The position numbers and the translations under genes were made by a program. Below the pieces are notes generated by a model that was given only the letters and a program-made list of their open reading frames with translations, was not told where the DNA came from and searched no databases. A stretch of DNA of 64,000 nucleotides from Bradyrhizobium sp. AUGA SZCCT0158 (GTDB taxonomy: Bacteria > Pseudomonadota > Alphaproteobacteria > Rhizobiales > Xanthobacteraceae). Positions 34,306 through 41,955 of this stretch are shown piece by piece. Every line of letters begins with the position of its first letter. Within the stretch, counting starts at the first letter, position 1. The stretch lies in contig NZ_JAFCME010000017.1 in the NCBI RefSeq assembly GCF_018130065.1, positions 111,792 through 175,791 on the forward strand, given 5' to 3'.

Positions 34306-35409
34306 ATGCAGATCACCAACGTCCGTGCGCACCATATCCGTATCCCCTATGACGCCGGCGTGGCGAGCTTCAAGCAGGGCGCCTCGGCGATATCGGCACT
34401 CGAAATCGTTCTTGTCGAGGTCTCGACCGATGCGGGACTGACCGGCTGGGGGGATGCCTTCAGCTATGTGTGCCCGCGATCCTGTGCCACCGCCATCGAT
34501 GAAATGATTGCGCCGCAGGCCCGGGGTCTCGAGGTCCCCGACGCCGCCGGCATTCCCGCCTTCATGGACCGTATCCAGCGCAATCTGCATCTGTTCGGCC
34601 GCTACGGCATCACGATGTTCGCGATCTCCGCGCTCGATATCGCGTTGTGGGATCTCGCGGCACGCGTGCAGGGCGTCCCGCTGCACCGCCTGTTGGGTGC
34701 GCGCAAACGGGCGCGGATTCCGGCCTATGCCAGCCTGCTGCGGATCGGAACACCCGATCTCGTCGCCAGCGAATGCGAGACGGCGCTGCGGCGCGGTTAC
34801 ACCGCCATCAAGCTTCATGAGACGACGGCGCCGGCCGTATTCGCCGCACGGCGCGCGATCGGCGACGGCATCCCGCTGATGGTCGATATGAACTGCCCGA
34901 TGACGTCGGCGGAAGCCATCGCCTTCGCGCATGAATGCAAGGCGGCCGCACCGATGTTCCTGGAGGAGCCGGTGTGGCCGCCGGAAGATTTTGCCGCGCT
35001 GGCCGAGACCCGCACGAAGGGCGGGCTCGATATCGCCGCCGGCGAGAATGCCTGCACGGTTTACCAGTTCCGCCAGATGATGGAGGCGGGTGCGGTCAGC
35101 TACGCGCAGCCCTCGGTCACCAAGGTCGGTGGCATCACCGAATATCTGAAGGTGGTTGAGCTGGCCGACGAGATAGGCGTCAGGCTCGCGCCGCATTCGC
35201 CCTATTTCGGTCCGGGCCTTCTGGCGACGCTGCAGTTGCTGTCGTTGCGGGACGACAAAACCTTCGTCGAGTTCTTTTACATGAACCGTGCCGCGTGCCT
35301 GTGGCGCGGTGCGATCGATGTCGGCGCCGATGGTACGGTCGCGGTGCCGGAAGCGCCGGGGCTTGGCTACGAGCCGGACCGCGAGGTCATGGAGCGGTTT
35401 CGGGTCTAG
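34306..35409 (+). CDS. mandelate racemase/muconate lactonizing enzyme family protein (enolase superfamily)
   Basis: A Mg2+-dependent enzyme of the enolase superfamily, probably an acid-sugar dehydratase or racemase; the substrate cannot be read from sequence. The 367 residues have the capping domain first and then a barrel with YTAIKLHE (Lys of the second strand), LMVDMNCPM (Asp metal ligand), MFLEEPVWP (Glu ligand), DIAAGENAC (Glu ligand), SVTKVGG and LAPHSPYFGPG (His). All metal ligands are present. The start ATG at 34306 has GGGAGG upstream. It converges with the CRP-like gene at 35418 with only 8 nt between. Confidence 0.9.
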   Translation: MQITNVRAHHIRIPYDAGVASFKQGASAISALEIVLVEVSTDAGLTGWGDAFSYVCPRSCATAIDEMIAPQARGLEVPDAAGIPAFMDRIQRNLHLFGRYGITMFAISALDIALWDLAARVQGVPLHRLLGARKRARIPAYASLLRIGTPDLVASECETALRRGYTAIKLHETTAPAVFAARRAIGDGIPLMVDMNCPMTSAEAIAFAHECKAAAPMFLEEPVWPPEDFAALAETRTKGGLDIAAGENACTVYQFRQMMEAGAVSYAQPSVTKVGGITEYLKVVELADEIGVRLAPHSPYFGPGLLATLQLLSLRDDKTFVEFFYMNRAACLWRGAIDVGADGTVAVPEAPGLGYEPDREVMERFRV

Positions 35410-35417
35410 CGGGTGCT

Positions 35418-36179
35418 TCACCCGGCCGTACGGCCCTTGTTGTGGCCCTGTACCGCCGTCGAAGGCGGCGTCAGGAACGCATCGAAGCGCTCCTTGACGA
35501 TGGCGTAACATTCGCATGACGCCTTCTCCAGGCCCGCCCGGTCGAGTACCTGGATGGTGCCGCGGCGATAATGGATGAGACCGGCGGTCTGCATTGATTG
35601 TGCGGCAAGCGTTACGGATTTCCGGTTCGCGCCGAGCATATGCGAAAGAAACTCGTGGGTGTAAGGCAGCGCTTCCCCGCCGGCGCGGTCGTGCATCATC
35701 AACAACCACCTGCACATTCGCTCTTCCGTCGTGTGCATGGAATTGCAGGCAACCGTCTGCTGAACCTGGGAAAGCAGGGTCTCCGAGTAACTAACGAACA
35801 GGTCGCGCACGTGTTCGCTGTTTTTGAATTCGTGTTGCAATAGCTCGATCGGGCAGCGAACCGTATGACCCGGGAGTTGCACGAGACAGCGGTTGAACGA
35901 GACACGGCTATACATGGCTGCAAACAGGCCGAACGCGCCTTCGCGTCCGATGTTGGCCGTCTCGATGGCGGCGCCATTCTCCAGAACGGTCAATAGCGAC
36001 AGAACCGAGCCTTGCGGAAAATAGGCGTGTTTGAGCAGACCGCCGGCATCGCAGACCATCTCTTCGAGTTCGAAATCGATCGGCTCGAGGTGGGAATCTA
36101 TTCGCCTGCGGCTGCCTGGCTCCAGGGCGCCGAGCAGTTGATTGCTTCGCGGGTCATAATCCATTTGCGCCTGGGGCAT
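35418..36179 (-). CDS. CRP/FNR-family transcriptional regulator
   Basis: A cytoplasmic DNA-binding regulator with an N-terminal cyclic-nucleotide-like beta barrel (about 20-140) and a C-terminal winged helix (about 160-235). The recognition helix region reads LGANRKSVTLAAQSMQTAGL. Against E. coli CRP (RETVGR) the first Arg is kept, while Glu becomes Lys and the second Arg becomes Leu, so the DNA target should differ from TGTGA-N6-TCACA. No FNR-type N-terminal cysteine cluster is seen. A palindrome TGAGC-N6-GCTCA lies 87 nt before its start and again before the kinase gene at 37133. The start could also be the in-frame ATG five codons in. Confidence 0.9.
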   Translation of the reverse strand: MPQAQMDYDPRSNQLLGALEPGSRRRIDSHLEPIDFELEEMVCDAGGLLKHAYFPQGSVLSLLTVLENGAAIETANIGREGAFGLFAAMYSRVSFNRCLVQLPGHTVRCPIELLQHEFKNSEHVRDLFVSYSETLLSQVQQTVACNSMHTTEERMCRWLLMMHDRAGGEALPYTHEFLSHMLGANRKSVTLAAQSMQTAGLIHYRRGTIQVLDRAGLEKASCECYAIVKERFDAFLTPPSTAVQGHNKGRTAG

Positions 36180-36265
36180 CGCTTACGGCCGTGATGATCC
36201 GAGTGCTTCGGACCGATTTTAGGCACGGCGATTGGCGGATCAGATTTGCACTAATAAGCGGCTCA

Positions 36266-36286
36266 AGTCTGAGCAAAACAGCTCAG
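36266..36286. promoter_or_regulatory. CRP-shaped operator candidate, copy 1 (before the CRP-like gene)
   Basis: CTGAGC-AAAACA-GCTCAG (36269-36286) has the half-site-N6-half-site form of CRP-family operators. Read on the minus strand it is TGAGCTGTTTTGCTCAGACT, identical over 20 nt with copy 2 at 37024-37043. It lies 87 nt before the start codon of the CRP-like gene at 36179 and overlaps the end of the response regulator gene. Confidence 0.55.
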
Positions 36287-36702
36287 TGGACATTGCTGGG
36301 TTCCCGATAGGGATGGCCCAAGGGAGGCGCCAGCGTACACAGCGCCTCGACCAGCGCCGCAATCTGGTAAGGCTTTGCGAGAAAGCAGCTGTCCTGCGGA
36401 AGTTCGAAGGGCTGTAGCCGAACTTGTCCCGATACGACGAGAATTTTGATTGGCGGCCAGCGGTTGCGCACCGCGTGGGCCAATTGTAATCCGTTCATGC
36501 TGCCGGGCATGTCGATATCTGTGAGCAGCAACGCAATGTCCAAGCGGGATTCCAGCAGCGCCATCGCCGCGTCTGCATCAGCAGCTTCTATGACTGCAAA
36601 GCCTGCTTCCTCAACAATCTCTGCGACGCACATCCGCAGCAGTGTGTCGTCCTCTACGATCAGAACGATGGTCGGTGATTTGCTGGGCAATTCTGCAGCC
36701 AT
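36283..36702 (-). CDS. single-domain response regulator receiver protein
   Basis: A 139-residue CheY-like receiver without output domain. The acidic pocket is VEDDTLL, the phosphorylated Asp lies in LLTDIDMPG, the Thr/Ser position is VVSGQV and the conserved Lys is in FLAKPYQ. It probably takes a phosphate from a histidine kinase, of which the HisKA_2 kinase at 37133 is the nearest, and acts by protein contact. The start ATG at 36702 has GGAAAG upstream. The 55-residue gene at 36728-36895 precedes it by 25 nt on the same strand, so the two are likely co-transcribed. Confidence 0.9.
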   Translation of the reverse strand: MAAELPSKSPTIVLIVEDDTLLRMCVAEIVEEAGFAVIEAADADAAMALLESRLDIALLLTDIDMPGSMNGLQLAHAVRNRWPPIKILVVSGQVRLQPFELPQDSCFLAKPYQIAALVEALCTLAPPLGHPYREPSNVH

Positions 36703-36727
36703 ATTGACGGGAACTTTCCAAAACGGG

Positions 36728-36895
36728 CTACTGGCTGCCGTGTCCCTGATTGGCCTGCTCGGTCAAATCGGCTGCCATCCGTAGACACTGCGCCTTCAAT
36801 TCCGGGGCGAGCGACATGGATGCGAGTTCAATGAGGTCCGATGCCAGGCGCAGGCACTCGAGGTCGCGCTTTCGGTTGCTTTCGGAATCGGGCAT
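36728..36895 (-). CDS. small helical protein, 55 residues, unknown function
   Basis: A short protein starting MPDSESNRKRDLECLRLASD at ATG 36893-36895, with a near-perfect ribosome site AGGAGGT a few nucleotides upstream; this site decides the start. The rest is amphipathic helix with LAPELKAQCLRMAADLTEQA. Short proteins with the pattern RKRDxECLRLAxDxxxL are frequent in Bradyrhizobium genomes near regulators (known from memory, not searched). It sits just upstream of the response regulator on the same strand. The function is unknown. Confidence 0.75.
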   Translation of the reverse strand: MPDSESNRKRDLECLRLASDLIELASMSLAPELKAQCLRMAADLTEQANQGHGSQ

Positions 36896-37023
36896 GCGCA
36901 CCTCCTGGAAGGTGTGAGTGATCGCACACCGCCTTTCGTGCTGTCGGTGGTCCACACCACAGACCATGACCCACGTATTCGTGATGCTGCAGGAGCGGGC
37001 GCTCACGCACCGGGGCGCTGAAG

Positions 37024-37043
37024 TGAGCTGTTTTGCTCAGACT
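37024..37043 (+). promoter_or_regulatory. CRP-shaped operator candidate, copy 2 (before the kinase gene)
   Basis: TGAGC-TGTTTT-GCTCA followed by GACT equals copy 1 (36266-36285, read on the other strand) over 20 nt. It lies 90 nt before the kinase start at 37133, in the same direction and at nearly the same distance as copy 1 before the CRP-like gene. It is also 129 nt before the divergent 55-residue gene. Confidence 0.55.
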
Positions 37044-37132
37044 GACCAACGCCGGGCTGCCATAATGCTCTGAAAGCACTGGCTGAAATCTGAACTGATC
37101 CCTGGCGAAGGCCGTGCTCGGGAGGTCCGCGA

Positions 37133-38347
37133 TTGCATTTGCCGTCTGACGCAGTTCAGGAACTATTTAAGTTTCCTGCAGAATCGCCTGATCGGGACGA
37201 GCTTCCATACCGACTTCGGCAGCAATCCCTGCTCGGCGAGTTCGGCCGAATCGCCATGCAAACCCGCGACTACCGACAAATCCTGCAGCGGGCCACGGAG
37301 TTTTGCGCCGACGGGCTTCAGACGCGATTCGCCAAAGTCTTGGAATATGTGCCGGAAGAAGACCACCTGAGGGTGCGCGCCGGCGTCGGCTGGGACCTCG
37401 ACACCATTGATAACGTGTCGCTCACCGCCGATCTCGGATCGCCGGCCGGATACGCCTACCAAACCGGGGCCACGGTTATCTCAAATCACCTGGATGTGGA
37501 GACCCGTTTCCGGACACCCCAGCTCCTGAAGGATCACGGCGTCAGGCGCGCGATCAACGTGCTGATCGAAAAGGGCGGGGAGGGCAAAACGTTCTTCGGC
37601 GTATTGGAGGTCGATAGCGCCGATCCCGGCCAGTTTGACGAGGCGGATGCCGACTTTCTGGCCGGCTTTGCTGGCCTGCTCGGCGTCGCCATCGAACGTC
37701 AGCAGGCGGACGCCAAACTGCAGGAGGCACTTGAGCACCAGGCGCTGCTGACGCGGGAGATGAGCCACCGCGTCAAGAACAGTCTAACTTCCGTGGTCGG
37801 ATTGCTGCGCGTCCAGGCCCGTTCGGCTCTATCCCCGGATGTCAGAAATGCGCTTGAGGATGCAAGCCTGCGCGTCGACACCATCGCCCAGGTACATGAT
37901 CATCTATGGCGTAGTTCGCACGTCGGTTTTGTCGAACTCGTAGACTTCATGAACGAGCTTTGCAAAAAGCTGAAAGGTACGACGGATGGCCATACGCTGC
38001 ACTGCCATGCCGACCCAATGCTGCTTTCGGCTGACCATGCCATTCCATTGGGACTCCTGATCAACGAACTCGTTACAAACGCGGTGAAATACGCCTACCC
38101 CGAAGGCGGTGGCGTCATCGAGGTCAGTGCGCGGGAAATCGATGAACATCTTCATGTCGAGGTTTCCGACCATGGCGTCGGCCTTCCGCACGGCTTCGAC
38201 ATTGATCAGCCGCAAACCAGTCTGGGGTTCAAGGTGATCGTCGGCATGGTGCGGCAGCTTCAAGGCCACCTGACGCTCACCTCCGGAAATCCCAAAGGGG
38301 CACATTTCCTGCTCGACCTGCCTATCCTTCCCCAAGTCAAAGAATAG
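37133..38347 (+). CDS. GAF-domain sensor histidine kinase, HisKA_2 type
   Basis: A cytoplasmic sensor kinase with no membrane helix. The 404 residues have a GAF domain (about 35-185, with RFAKVLEYVPEEDHLRVRAG) and then a HisKA_2 phosphoacceptor part, REMSHRVKNSLTSVVGLLRV, with the phosphorylated His. The ATPase domain has GLLINELVTNAVKYAYPEGG as N-box and VSDHGVGLP. The N-box lacks the His-Glu pair of the HWE class, so HisKA_2 is the better name. The start is TTG at 37133 with GGAGG 7 nt upstream. Such kinases often feed general stress pathways; its partner is probably the response regulator at 36283. Confidence 0.88.
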   Translation: MHLPSDAVQELFKFPAESPDRDELPYRLRQQSLLGEFGRIAMQTRDYRQILQRATEFCADGLQTRFAKVLEYVPEEDHLRVRAGVGWDLDTIDNVSLTADLGSPAGYAYQTGATVISNHLDVETRFRTPQLLKDHGVRRAINVLIEKGGEGKTFFGVLEVDSADPGQFDEADADFLAGFAGLLGVAIERQQADAKLQEALEHQALLTREMSHRVKNSLTSVVGLLRVQARSALSPDVRNALEDASLRVDTIAQVHDHLWRSSHVGFVELVDFMNELCKKLKGTTDGHTLHCHADPMLLSADHAIPLGLLINELVTNAVKYAYPEGGGVIEVSAREIDEHLHVEVSDHGVGLPHGFDIDQPQTSLGFKVIVGMVRQLQGHLTLTSGNPKGAHFLLDLPILPQVKE

Positions 38348-38458
38348 ATTGCGTCGCCTCTCGCGCTGTTCGATCCAGGCAGAACACGTGAAGATGTCGC
38401 AGGAACCAATGGGCCAGCGGCCTATTGGTCTCCTGACACATCAACCCCCGGAGAAATT

Positions 38459-38773
38459 ATGAAAACGCTCACCCTCGCGCTGGCAGCCGGCGCTGCGGCG
38501 TTGTTTACCACTGCTGCCTCGGCGGCTCCGCTTTCCATTGGCCCGGTCGCATCGGACAGCCATATTCAGAACGTACGCATGGTTTGCGACGAAGACGGCC
38601 GTTGCTGGCGTGAGCGCGGGGAGCGCCGCGTCATCCTTCGCGAGTCTCGCGACTCGTATGGCTATGCGCCGCGCGAGCGCTATATCGAGCGCCGCGGCTA
38701 TGAAGAGCGCGGACCCGGTATTGGAATTCATGCGCCCGGCGTGAGCATTGGTGTCGGCGGCGGTCGCTACTGA
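38459..38773 (+). CDS. small secreted protein, unknown function
   Basis: A 104-residue exported protein beginning with a signal peptide, MKTLTLALAAGAAALFTTAA, with likely cleavage after ASA. The mature part is Arg/Tyr/Glu-rich with two cysteines near its start (CDEDGRCW), and it ends in a Gly-rich GIHAPGVSIGVGGGRY. The start ATG has GGAGAAATT just upstream. Short secreted proteins of this Arg-rich kind are common in Bradyrhizobium; the function is unknown. A hairpin at 38801-38827 follows its stop. Confidence 0.75.
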   Translation: MKTLTLALAAGAAALFTTAASAAPLSIGPVASDSHIQNVRMVCDEDGRCWRERGERRVILRESRDSYGYAPRERYIERRGYEERGPGIGIHAPGVSIGVGGGRY

Positions 38774-38800
38774 GCCACGCGCTGCGAATGACCAAAGATC

Positions 38801-38827
38801 TGCCCGGCCGACTTTGTTCGGTCGGGC
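38801..38827 (+). terminator. hairpin after the small secreted protein gene
   Basis: TGCCCGGCCGA and TCGGTCGGGCA pair over 11 bp (one G-U) around CTTTG. No long T-run follows, so it may be a weak terminator or an mRNA-stabilising hairpin. Confidence 0.5.
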
Positions 38828-38901
38828 ATGATCAATCTTATACAGGCAGATGCGGACCAGCCTGCAATGCTGGCGCTGCGGCCAACCGCTGAGGTGACGA
38901 T

Positions 38902-39192
38902 ATGCATATGTCGGGCGAGAGTTTGCTGGTCATCTTGTTTGTCGGTCTCGTGGCCGGCTGGCTCGCGGGCCAAATCGTGCAGGGGACTGGTTTTGGGATC
39001 GTCGGCGATCTCCTTATCGGGATTGTGGGCGCCTTTATCGGAAGTTGGCTGTTGCCGCAGCTCGGCATTCATCTCGGAACCGGAATCATCAGCGCAATCA
39101 TCAATGCGACCATCGGCGCGATATTGCTACTCGTCGTCGTGCGGCTGGTTCGTGGTGGCGGTCGATGGCGAAGGAGCTGGTGGCGCCCGTGA
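38902..39192 (+). CDS. GlsB/YeaQ/YmgE-family stress-response membrane protein
   Basis: A 96-residue Gly-rich membrane protein with three hydrophobic segments: LLVILFVGLVAGWLAGQIV, GIVGDLLIGIVGAFIGSWLL and IINATIGAILLLVVVRLV. This is the transglycosylase-associated (GlsB/YeaQ) family, which is often induced by envelope or osmotic stress. The start ATG at 38902 has GAGGTGA upstream. It follows the small secreted gene on the same strand, within the signalling and stress group. Confidence 0.85.
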   Translation: MHMSGESLLVILFVGLVAGWLAGQIVQGTGFGIVGDLLIGIVGAFIGSWLLPQLGIHLGTGIISAIINATIGAILLLVVVRLVRGGGRWRRSWWRP

Positions 39193-39222
39193 TGACAATT
39201 GCGCCGTCCCTGGATTGTGTCG

Positions 39223-40470
39223 TCAGCGCCGCAGCGCCGGCACCACCAGGAACGGGATCAATCCCAGCACCACGTTGACCAGCGCGAACACGAACAGCGC
39301 GTTATAGTTGTGGGTCCAGTCATGGATCAGGCCGCCGGCCCATGAGCCCAGTCCCGAGCCGAGGCCGCTGCCGATCGAAATGGTGCCGAAGATGGTGCCG
39401 ACCCGTTTGCCGCGGAAAATGTTCAGTGCCGTCGCGGTGATCAGCGGCCCGCGCGAGCCGATCATGCTGCCGAAAGAGATGATGAAGCCGGTCAGCAGCC
39501 AGTAGTTCGGATAATATTGCAGCAGCCAGAGCAGGATGATGCCGACGATCGAAACGCCGTAGCTGAACAGCACTGACGGCCTGCGGCCGATGATGCCGTC
39601 CAGCGTCGAGATCCCGAGCATGCCGAACAGCAGCACCACGCCGGAAAAACCCCAGGCCGTGGCGGCCTCGAGGGGCGGGAAGCCGGCGTCGATCAGATAC
39701 GCCACGATCTGCGCTGTGATGGCGTACATCGCCACCGCGGTGAAAAAGAAGGTCGAGAACAGCGCCCAGAAGACGTGGTTGAGCATCGCGCTCTTCAGTG
39801 TCCAGCCATCATCGACCAGGCCGTCGTCGGTCTTCTTGACGACATGCGGCGAGCCGGTCGCGAACAGCCGCCACGGCATCAGCAGCAGCGGCAGCAACAG
39901 ACACAGCGCGGCGATGCCGAACCATTGATAGGCATCGCGCCAGCCGATGCGGTCGATCAAGAGCTGCGAGGCCGGCAACAGCACCAGGATGCCCGCACCG
40001 GTCGCCGAATAGAGGATCGCCATCGCGGTTGGCAATCGCGGCCCGAACCAGCGGCCGAGCAGGATCGAATTCGGCACCACGCCGATCAGCGCGATGCCGA
40101 TGCCGACGCACAATCCGGTGGAGAGTTGGAACTGCCACAGCGCCTGTGCGCGGGAGGCGACCAGGAACGAGCCGCCGAGCAGCAGCAATCCAAGCGAATA
40201 GACGAGGCGGGGTCCTGAGCGGTCGAACAGCCGGCCGACGAACGGCGCCATCAGCCCGCCCGCGAGCCAGGTCAGCGAATAGACCGAGACCACTTCGGCG
40301 CGGTCCCAGGCGAAACTCTCCGCGATCGGTTTCAGGAAAACCGTAAAACTCTCGCCAAGGCCGCGGCCGACCACCGACAACGCAAAGCACAGCGCCAGCA
40401 CGTTGAGGGCCGTGCGCGCCGGCTTGAGCGGCGGAGTCAACGAGTCTCCCCTTGGCGTCTTTTGATCCAT
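39223..40470 (-). CDS. MFS transporter
   Basis: A twelve-helix carrier of the major facilitator superfamily, 415 residues from the ATG at 40468-40470. The helix 2-3 loop has the typical GRLFDRSGPRLVYSLGLL, and the second-half counterpart is LDGIIGRRPSVLFSYG. The pattern recalls monocarboxylate-type carriers of bacteria, but the substrate is unknown. The start is uncertain: a TTG at 40440 has a much better ribosome site (AGGGGAGA) and would give about 405 residues, while a TTG at 40506 has none. It lies directly downstream of tyrS on the same strand. Confidence 0.85.
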   Translation of the reverse strand: MDQKTPRGDSLTPPLKPARTALNVLALCFALSVVGRGLGESFTVFLKPIAESFAWDRAEVVSVYSLTWLAGGLMAPFVGRLFDRSGPRLVYSLGLLLLGGSFLVASRAQALWQFQLSTGLCVGIGIALIGVVPNSILLGRWFGPRLPTAMAILYSATGAGILVLLPASQLLIDRIGWRDAYQWFGIAALCLLLPLLLMPWRLFATGSPHVVKKTDDGLVDDGWTLKSAMLNHVFWALFSTFFFTAVAMYAITAQIVAYLIDAGFPPLEAATAWGFSGVVLLFGMLGISTLDGIIGRRPSVLFSYGVSIVGIILLWLLQYYPNYWLLTGFIISFGSMIGSRGPLITATALNIFRGKRVGTIFGTISIGSGLGSGLGSWAGGLIHDWTHNYNALFVFALVNVVLGLIPFLVVPALRR

Positions 40471-40525
40471 GGAAGGCAGGGAGCGCGTTTCTGCGCCGCC
40501 GAGCAAGCGCGTAAAGCGAATGCGC

Positions 40526-41779
40526 CTATGCAGGCTTGAGCAGGACGTGCTTCTTCTTGCCCATCGACAGCTTGATGACGCCTTCCTGCGTGAGATTATC
40601 CGCGTTCAGGACCATCTTCTCGTCGGTCACGGCAGCATCATTGACGCGCAGCCCGCCGCCTTTGATCTGGCGGCGCGCCTCGCCGTTCGATGCGACGAGG
40701 CCGGCCTTGACGAATGCTGCGAGGACGCCGATGCCGGCATCAAGTTCGCCGCGCGGAATTTCTACCGTCGGCAGGCTTTCCGAGACCGCGCCTTCCTCAA
40801 ACGTCTGCCGCGCGGTTTCGGAAGCGGTGTCGGCGGCATCGCGGCCGTGCAGCAGCGCGGTTGCTTCCGTTGCCAGCACCTTCTTGGCTTCGTTGATCTC
40901 GCCGCCCTGCAGCACCGCAAGCTTGTTGATTTCGCTCATCGGCAGGATCGTGAACAGCTTCAGGAATTTCACGACGTCGGCGTCCTCGACGTTGCGCCAG
41001 TATTGCCAGAAATCGTATGGCGAGAACGCGTCGGCGTTGAGCCACACCGCTCCTTGCGCGGTCTTGCCCATCTTGGCGCCCGAGGCTGTGGTGAGCAGCG
41101 GCGTGGTCAGTGCGAACAACTGTTCCGTGCCCATGCGGCGGCCGAGATCGACGCCGTTGACGATGTTGCCCCATTGGTCGGAGCCGCCCATCTGCAAGCG
41201 GCAGCCGGTGCGCCGGGCCAGCTCGACGAAGTCATAGGCCTGGCAGACCATGTAGTTGAACTCGATGAAGCTCATCTCCTGCTCGCGTTCGAGCCGCAGG
41301 CGCACCGAGTCCATCGTCAACATGCGGTTGACCGAGAAATGCCGGCCGATGTCGCGCAGCATTTCGATCCAGTTCAGCTTGGTCAGCCATTCGGCGTTGT
41401 CGAGCATGATGGCGTCGCTGGCGCCGTTGCCGTAGCGCAGCACCTTTGAGAACACACCGCGGATCGAAGCCTTGTTGGCCTCGATTTCCGCGATCGAGCG
41501 GATCGCCCGCGACTCGTCCTTGCCGGAGGGATCGCCCACCATGGTGGTGCCGCCGCCCATCAGGGTGATCGGCTTGTTGCCGCTTTGCTGCAGCCAGTGC
41601 AGCATCATCATGGTCAGGTAATTGCCGATATGCAGCGACGGCGCGGTACAATCGTAGCCGACATAGGCGGTCGCCTGGCCTTTCGCGGCGAGCGCGTCGA
41701 GGCCGTCGAAATCGGAACATTGGTGGATGAAGCCGCGTTCCTGTAAAATGTTCAGGAAATCTGATTTAAATGCGGTCAT
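40526..41779 (-). CDS. tyrS: tyrosyl-tRNA synthetase
   Basis: Charges tRNA-Tyr. The 417-residue protein has the class I HIGH-type motif in APSLHIGNYLTM, the tyrosine-binding stretch MVCQAYDFVELAR, the KMSKS-type motif in GAKMGKTAQGAVW and a C-terminal S4 RNA-binding domain (about 345-415). The start ATG is at 41777-41779. It is divergent from anmK with 176 nt between, an arrangement common in alphaproteobacteria. Confidence 0.96.
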   Translation of the reverse strand: MTAFKSDFLNILQERGFIHQCSDFDGLDALAAKGQATAYVGYDCTAPSLHIGNYLTMMMLHWLQQSGNKPITLMGGGTTMVGDPSGKDESRAIRSIAEIEANKASIRGVFSKVLRYGNGASDAIMLDNAEWLTKLNWIEMLRDIGRHFSVNRMLTMDSVRLRLEREQEMSFIEFNYMVCQAYDFVELARRTGCRLQMGGSDQWGNIVNGVDLGRRMGTEQLFALTTPLLTTASGAKMGKTAQGAVWLNADAFSPYDFWQYWRNVEDADVVKFLKLFTILPMSEINKLAVLQGGEINEAKKVLATEATALLHGRDAADTASETARQTFEEGAVSESLPTVEIPRGELDAGIGVLAAFVKAGLVASNGEARRQIKGGGLRVNDAAVTDEKMVLNADNLTQEGVIKLSMGKKKHVLLKPA

Positions 41780-41851
41780 TGGTCTGCGACTCTGATCATT
41801 CTATTTTCACGGTAATTGTAACGAGTTGCGGAACCATAGCGGAATGGGCTG

Positions 41852-41867
41852 CCGCAAGCGCTTGCGG
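41852..41867. promoter_or_regulatory. 16-bp perfect palindrome in the tyrS/anmK divergent promoter region
   Basis: CCGCAAGCGCTTGCGG is its own reverse complement, 73 nt from the tyrS start and 89 nt from the anmK start. It could be an operator or part of a hairpin in one of the two leaders; no binding protein is implied by the sequence. Confidence 0.45.
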
Positions 41868-41955
41868 TGTGGCATTATAAGATGTCCGTGTTTGGCACAA
41901 GCTGGTCGTCGTCGGCGGGACGATTCGAGCAGGGCGTGGCGAAGGCACGATTACG

